Below are positions 7,601 through 7,834 of a DNA stretch of 7,834 nucleotides, piece by piece (position 1 is the first letter of the stretch; every line of letters begins with the position of its first letter). The position numbers were made by a program, and so were the translations under genes. Source of the stretch: Selenomonadaceae bacterium UBA3796 (GTDB lineage: Bacteria > Bacillota > Negativicutes > Selenomonadales > Selenomonadaceae); contig DFES01000087.1 of NCBI GenBank assembly GCA_002369175.1, positions 5,100-12,933 of the forward strand, given 5' to 3'. The notes below the pieces were generated by a model. The model searched no databases and was not told where the DNA came from. It saw nothing but the letters and a program-made list of their open reading frames with translations.

Positions 7601-7834
7601 ACGGCAAGGTTGAGACCCGCCTGTCCTCCGAGCGTGGCAAGGAGCCCATCCGGACGCTCCTTTGAGATGATCTCCTCCATGAATTCCACCGTCAGAGGCT
7701 CTATGTATACCCTGTCGGCAATATGCGTATCTGTCATGATCGTTGCCGGATTGCTGTTGACCAGGACGACCTCAATCCCCTCTTCCTTCAAGGCGCGGCA
7801 AGCCTGGGAGCCGGCATAGTCAAACTCCGCCGCC
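4672..7834 (-). CDS. carB: Carbamoyl phosphate synthase large subunit, 5' end outside the window
   Basis: Makes carbamoyl phosphate from bicarbonate, ammonia supplied by CarA, and two ATP. The frame runs from the window edge to TAA at 4672-4674, giving 1053 residues. It begins AAEFDYAGSQAC, which in the family is preceded by about 22 residues ending IIIGQ, so nearly all of it is here. The two homologous ATP-grasp halves are clear. The first has RPAYTMGGTGGG (window residues 147-158) and EVNPRVSRSS (276-285). The second begins GSGPIRIGQGVEFDY (538-552) and has RPSYVLGGRAME (687-698) and EVNPRSSRT (812-820). An MGS-like allosteric domain follows from about residue 914, with ATSGTA (946-951) and INTLTQGRHSAKDGF (987-1001). 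Its position before pyrK marks it as the pyrimidine-pathway enzyme (pyrAB in Bacillus naming). Whether it also serves arginine synthesis cannot be told here. The codons contain no TTA, CTA or TCA over about 1000 positions, which leaves a long antisense frame open. Confidence 0.97.
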   Translation of the reverse strand, partial: AAEFDYAGSQACRALKEEGIEVVLVNSNPATIMTDTHIADRVYIEPLTVEFMEEIISKERPDGLLATLGGQAGLNLAVQLAEKGILDKYHVELLGTSLKAIKKAEDRELFKETMQKLGEPIPESTIVEDVPSAVAFANDIGYPIIVRPAYTMGGTGGGIAENEEELIEIVIKGLKYSMIGQVLIERSVAGWKEIEYEVMRDGNDNCITVCNMENFDPVGVHTGDSIVVAPSQTLTDHEYQMLRSASLRIIRELGIEGGCNAQYALDPNSNKYYVIEVNPRVSRSSALASKATGYPIAKVSAKIAIGYSLDEITNAVTQKTKACFEPALDYCVVKFPRWPFDKFIYADHTLGTQMKATGEVMSIDRNFEGAILKALRSLEIGVHRLHLEKVGAWDDARVKKNLARVNDERIFVIAEALRRGIADVDEIYEITKIDRWFIHKIKNITDMELRLQQEELTPKLLRAAKDVGLADRSIAELSGKTGDEIRTLRKTLDILPCYKMVDTCAAEFEAATPYYYSTFHAQEDEVKSSNARKVVVLGSGPIRIGQGVEFDYCSVHSVWTLREMGIEAIIINNNPETVSTDFDISDRLYFEPLTTEDVLNIIDKEKPEGVIVQFGGQTAINLAASLQKAGVRVFGTSVDDIDRAEDRERFDEVLTQTKIPRPKGISVTNLEDAIQGAADIGYPVMVRPSYVLGGRAMEIVYNEEELRDYMSRAVKVTPDHPVLVDRYMQGTEVEVDGISDGVDVVIPGIMEHVERAGVHSGDSIAVYPPQTLSSKIIFTIIDYTKRLALALHVKGLLNIQFVVANDEVFIIEVNPRSSRTVPFLSKVTDVKMVNVATRVALGSTLRELGYHSGLVPPKPYVAVKAPVFSFAKMQDVDIALGPEMKSTGEVMGIDYHYARALYKAIVGSGTNVPVRGCILFTVADKDKEEMKQLAKAFSDLGFHLVATSGTAKAIQSMGIDADVVGKVHERSGDIIQMIKTGKIHMVINTLTQGRHSAKDGFKIRRATVEHGIACLTSLDTAWEVLRVLSFMRERRLVYSLAIQDYVGGGDGLA

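Noticed and set aside
4510..7665. A plus-strand open frame of 1051 codons opposite carB, taken as a possible gene.
   Set aside because: It is the in-register antisense of carB, which is a clear, motif-complete gene. The predicted product is His-rich low-information sequence with no motif I recognise, and the frame is explained by missing TTA, CTA and TCA codons in carB.

Overview
The window is a compact block of core metabolic genes, all read from the minus strand. In transcription order (high to low coordinate) it holds carB (5' end cut by the window edge), pyrK, pyrD, pyrF and pyrE. A short gap is followed by a gene for an HU-family DNA-binding protein, then by leuA for 2-isopropylmalate synthase (3' end cut by the window edge).

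The order carB-pyrK-pyrD-pyrF-pyrE, with an NAD-linked PyrK/PyrD class 1B dihydroorotate dehydrogenase, is the distal half of the Bacillus-type pyrimidine operon. It points to a Bacillota (Firmicutes) organism. The moderately GC-rich base composition and the gene types would suit an anaerobic lineage such as the Negativicutes, but that placement is inference from memory of family sequences. The aspartate transcarbamylase, dihydroorotase and carA genes, and any PyrR/UMP leader, would lie beyond position 7834.

The five pyr genes are tightly packed. carB and pyrK overlap by about 14 bases, pyrK and pyrD overlap by 4 bases (ATGA), pyrD and pyrF are 15 bases apart, and the pyrF stop abuts the pyrE start (TAAATG). 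They are very likely one transcript with coupled translation. Together they make carbamoyl phosphate, oxidise dihydroorotate to orotate, add phosphoribose to give OMP, and decarboxylate OMP to UMP.

After pyrE there is a 115-base gap with a hairpin but no clear terminator or promoter. The HU gene follows and ends in a strong intrinsic terminator (hairpin 1251-1272). leuA then has its own promoter-like sequence (TATAAT at 1206-1211) and a good ribosome binding site, so it looks like a separate unit. No gene-free stretch exceeds 126 bases.

I saw no mobile element, CRISPR array, tRNA, rRNA, riboswitch or novel system. The points worth a second look are small: a UUG start for pyrF, a Lys-rich N-terminal extension on HU and its possible alternative upstream start, possible read-through from the pyr operon into HU, and a very long antisense reading frame opposite carB that codon choice explains.
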